Positions 63,342-64,000 of a stretch of 64,000 nt of DNA are shown in pieces (the first letter of the stretch is position 1; each line of letters begins with the position of its first letter). The DNA lies in the NCBI GenBank assembly GCA_963556145.1, contig OY744461.1, forward strand, positions 5,404,891 to 5,468,890. Reading direction: 5' to 3'. The DNA is from Hygrocybe punicea (taxonomy: Eukaryota > Basidiomycota > Agaricomycetes > Agaricales > Hygrophoraceae). A model generated the notes under the pieces. It did no database searches. It was not told the origin of the DNA and saw only the letters and a program-made list of their open reading frames with translations. The translations under genes and the position numbers were made by a program.

Positions 63342-64000
63342 GCAGCACTCCGTCGCATCATTGTTTCTCAGCATCACTGGCATGCCTACACATAAGTCCA
63401 ATCTTCCTGGTATATGATCAGAGGATGATGCATGTGGTTGGCTCCAAAGTAGTTTTTGGAGTAAAGGTTCCAATATCTTTGTGTGTCGAATGGGATCCAA
63501 AATTGTTGACATGTGATGAGATTTTCTTTTGCTATTGGAACTAGTAGTTTCATTCCATCTGTCTATAGAATAGAATGATGTTAATGGTCTTCTATTTTCA
63601 GCAGGAAAATGTTGAATACCAAGTTCATTGATTTTGTCTTTTTGTGCATTTAATGCAGTAACAACTGATACATTCCTGAACTTCTTTTGGGCTAATTTTG
63701 GATCATTTGAACCTTTTCCTGCAATAATAGTACGAAGAAATGCAATATCTTTGGAAGTACATGCTTTGTATCTCATGTTTCCCAAAGCCAGTCTCAGTTG
63801 GACATCTTCTTCTGACTGATTGGTTTGTCTCATATTTTCATGTAATATAACAACTGTTATAATTTGATGCCAAAGAGCTTTGCCTATAGCAGCTTCCTGA
63901 TTTGCTATAGTTTGACTGGAATTGATTTGGACACCAATGGTTCCAGAGTACAAAGGAGCACCACTCATAGCTGGTGGAAGTTGGCCAAAATCTCCTGCAA
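63342..64000 (-). pseudogene. diverged Helentron helicase: middle part, running off the window
   Basis: Minus-strand frame entering from the window edge with AGDFGQLPPA (helicase motif), then GALWHQ-type GKALWHQIITVVILHENMRQ, IAFLRTIIAGK, SFYSIDRW and LCVGMPVMLRNNDATE, up to the solo LTR. Roughly half identical to the copy A helicase. Walker A and B lie beyond position 64000. Confidence 0.88.

Overview
The window is a repeat graveyard from a eukaryotic, almost certainly fungal genome. An agaricomycete basidiomycete is most likely: there is a KDZ-type transposase fragment, DUF6570/Helitron_like_N Rep genes of the mushroom type, a basidiomycete-style gypsy gag-protease ORF, a fungal zinc-knuckle LINE, and no operons. 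I could not place the species. I found no convincing host gene; nearly every base can be assigned to a mobile element, a fragment of one, or a minisatellite grown inside one.

Layout. 1-1.1 kb: unassigned. 1.1-1.9 kb: a hairpin with two 375-bp arms. 1.9-3.6 kb: deletion-derived Helentron (Helitron2-like element). 4.0-4.6 kb: fragment of a Helentron helicase. 4.7-9.5 kb: non-autonomous Helentron swollen by minisatellites that hold a probable 1.9-kb solo LTR. 9.6-9.7 and 30.7-31.5 kb: two halves of another Helentron, split by a canonical Helitron (9721-30666) inserted exactly between A and T. Inside that Helitron lie its decayed Rep/helicase genes, a 350-bp solo LTR, a 10.8-kb Helentron (copy A, 16150-26933), a head-to-head pair of small Helentrons and an LTR fragment. 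31.6-37.3 kb: a Ty1/copia element with an intact 1482-residue polyprotein. 37.3-43.5 kb: a 6234-bp inverted copy of part of copy A (copy B). 43.5-47.7 kb: a 3'-truncated LINE. 47.7-52 kb: gypsy gag-protease ORF, PBS and LTR. 52-54 kb: a diverged Helentron Rep pseudogene. 54.0-56.6 kb: a non-autonomous Helentron carrying a hAT MITE. 56.6-57.7 kb: KDZ transposase remnant. 57.7-64 kb: a diverged Helentron helicase pseudogene split by two nested hAT elements and a 1.6-kb solo LTR.

How the parts work together. Rolling-circle elements supply a HUH nuclease (two-His motif plus paired Tyr), a Pif1-type helicase and, in the Helentrons, an appended cysteine-protease-like domain. The small Helentrons have only the termini: asymmetric inverted repeats (ACGAGTTCTTTT), a 3' hairpin and a 5' block of TCACATGTGA palindromes at 79-bp spacing. 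They are presumably mobilised by the large ones. Several LTR families carry dense arrays of known transcription-factor motifs just upstream of a TATA box (GATA and TGASTCA; AACAATGG; paired ATCAGATAA). Insertion order can be read from interrupted sequences and target-site duplications.
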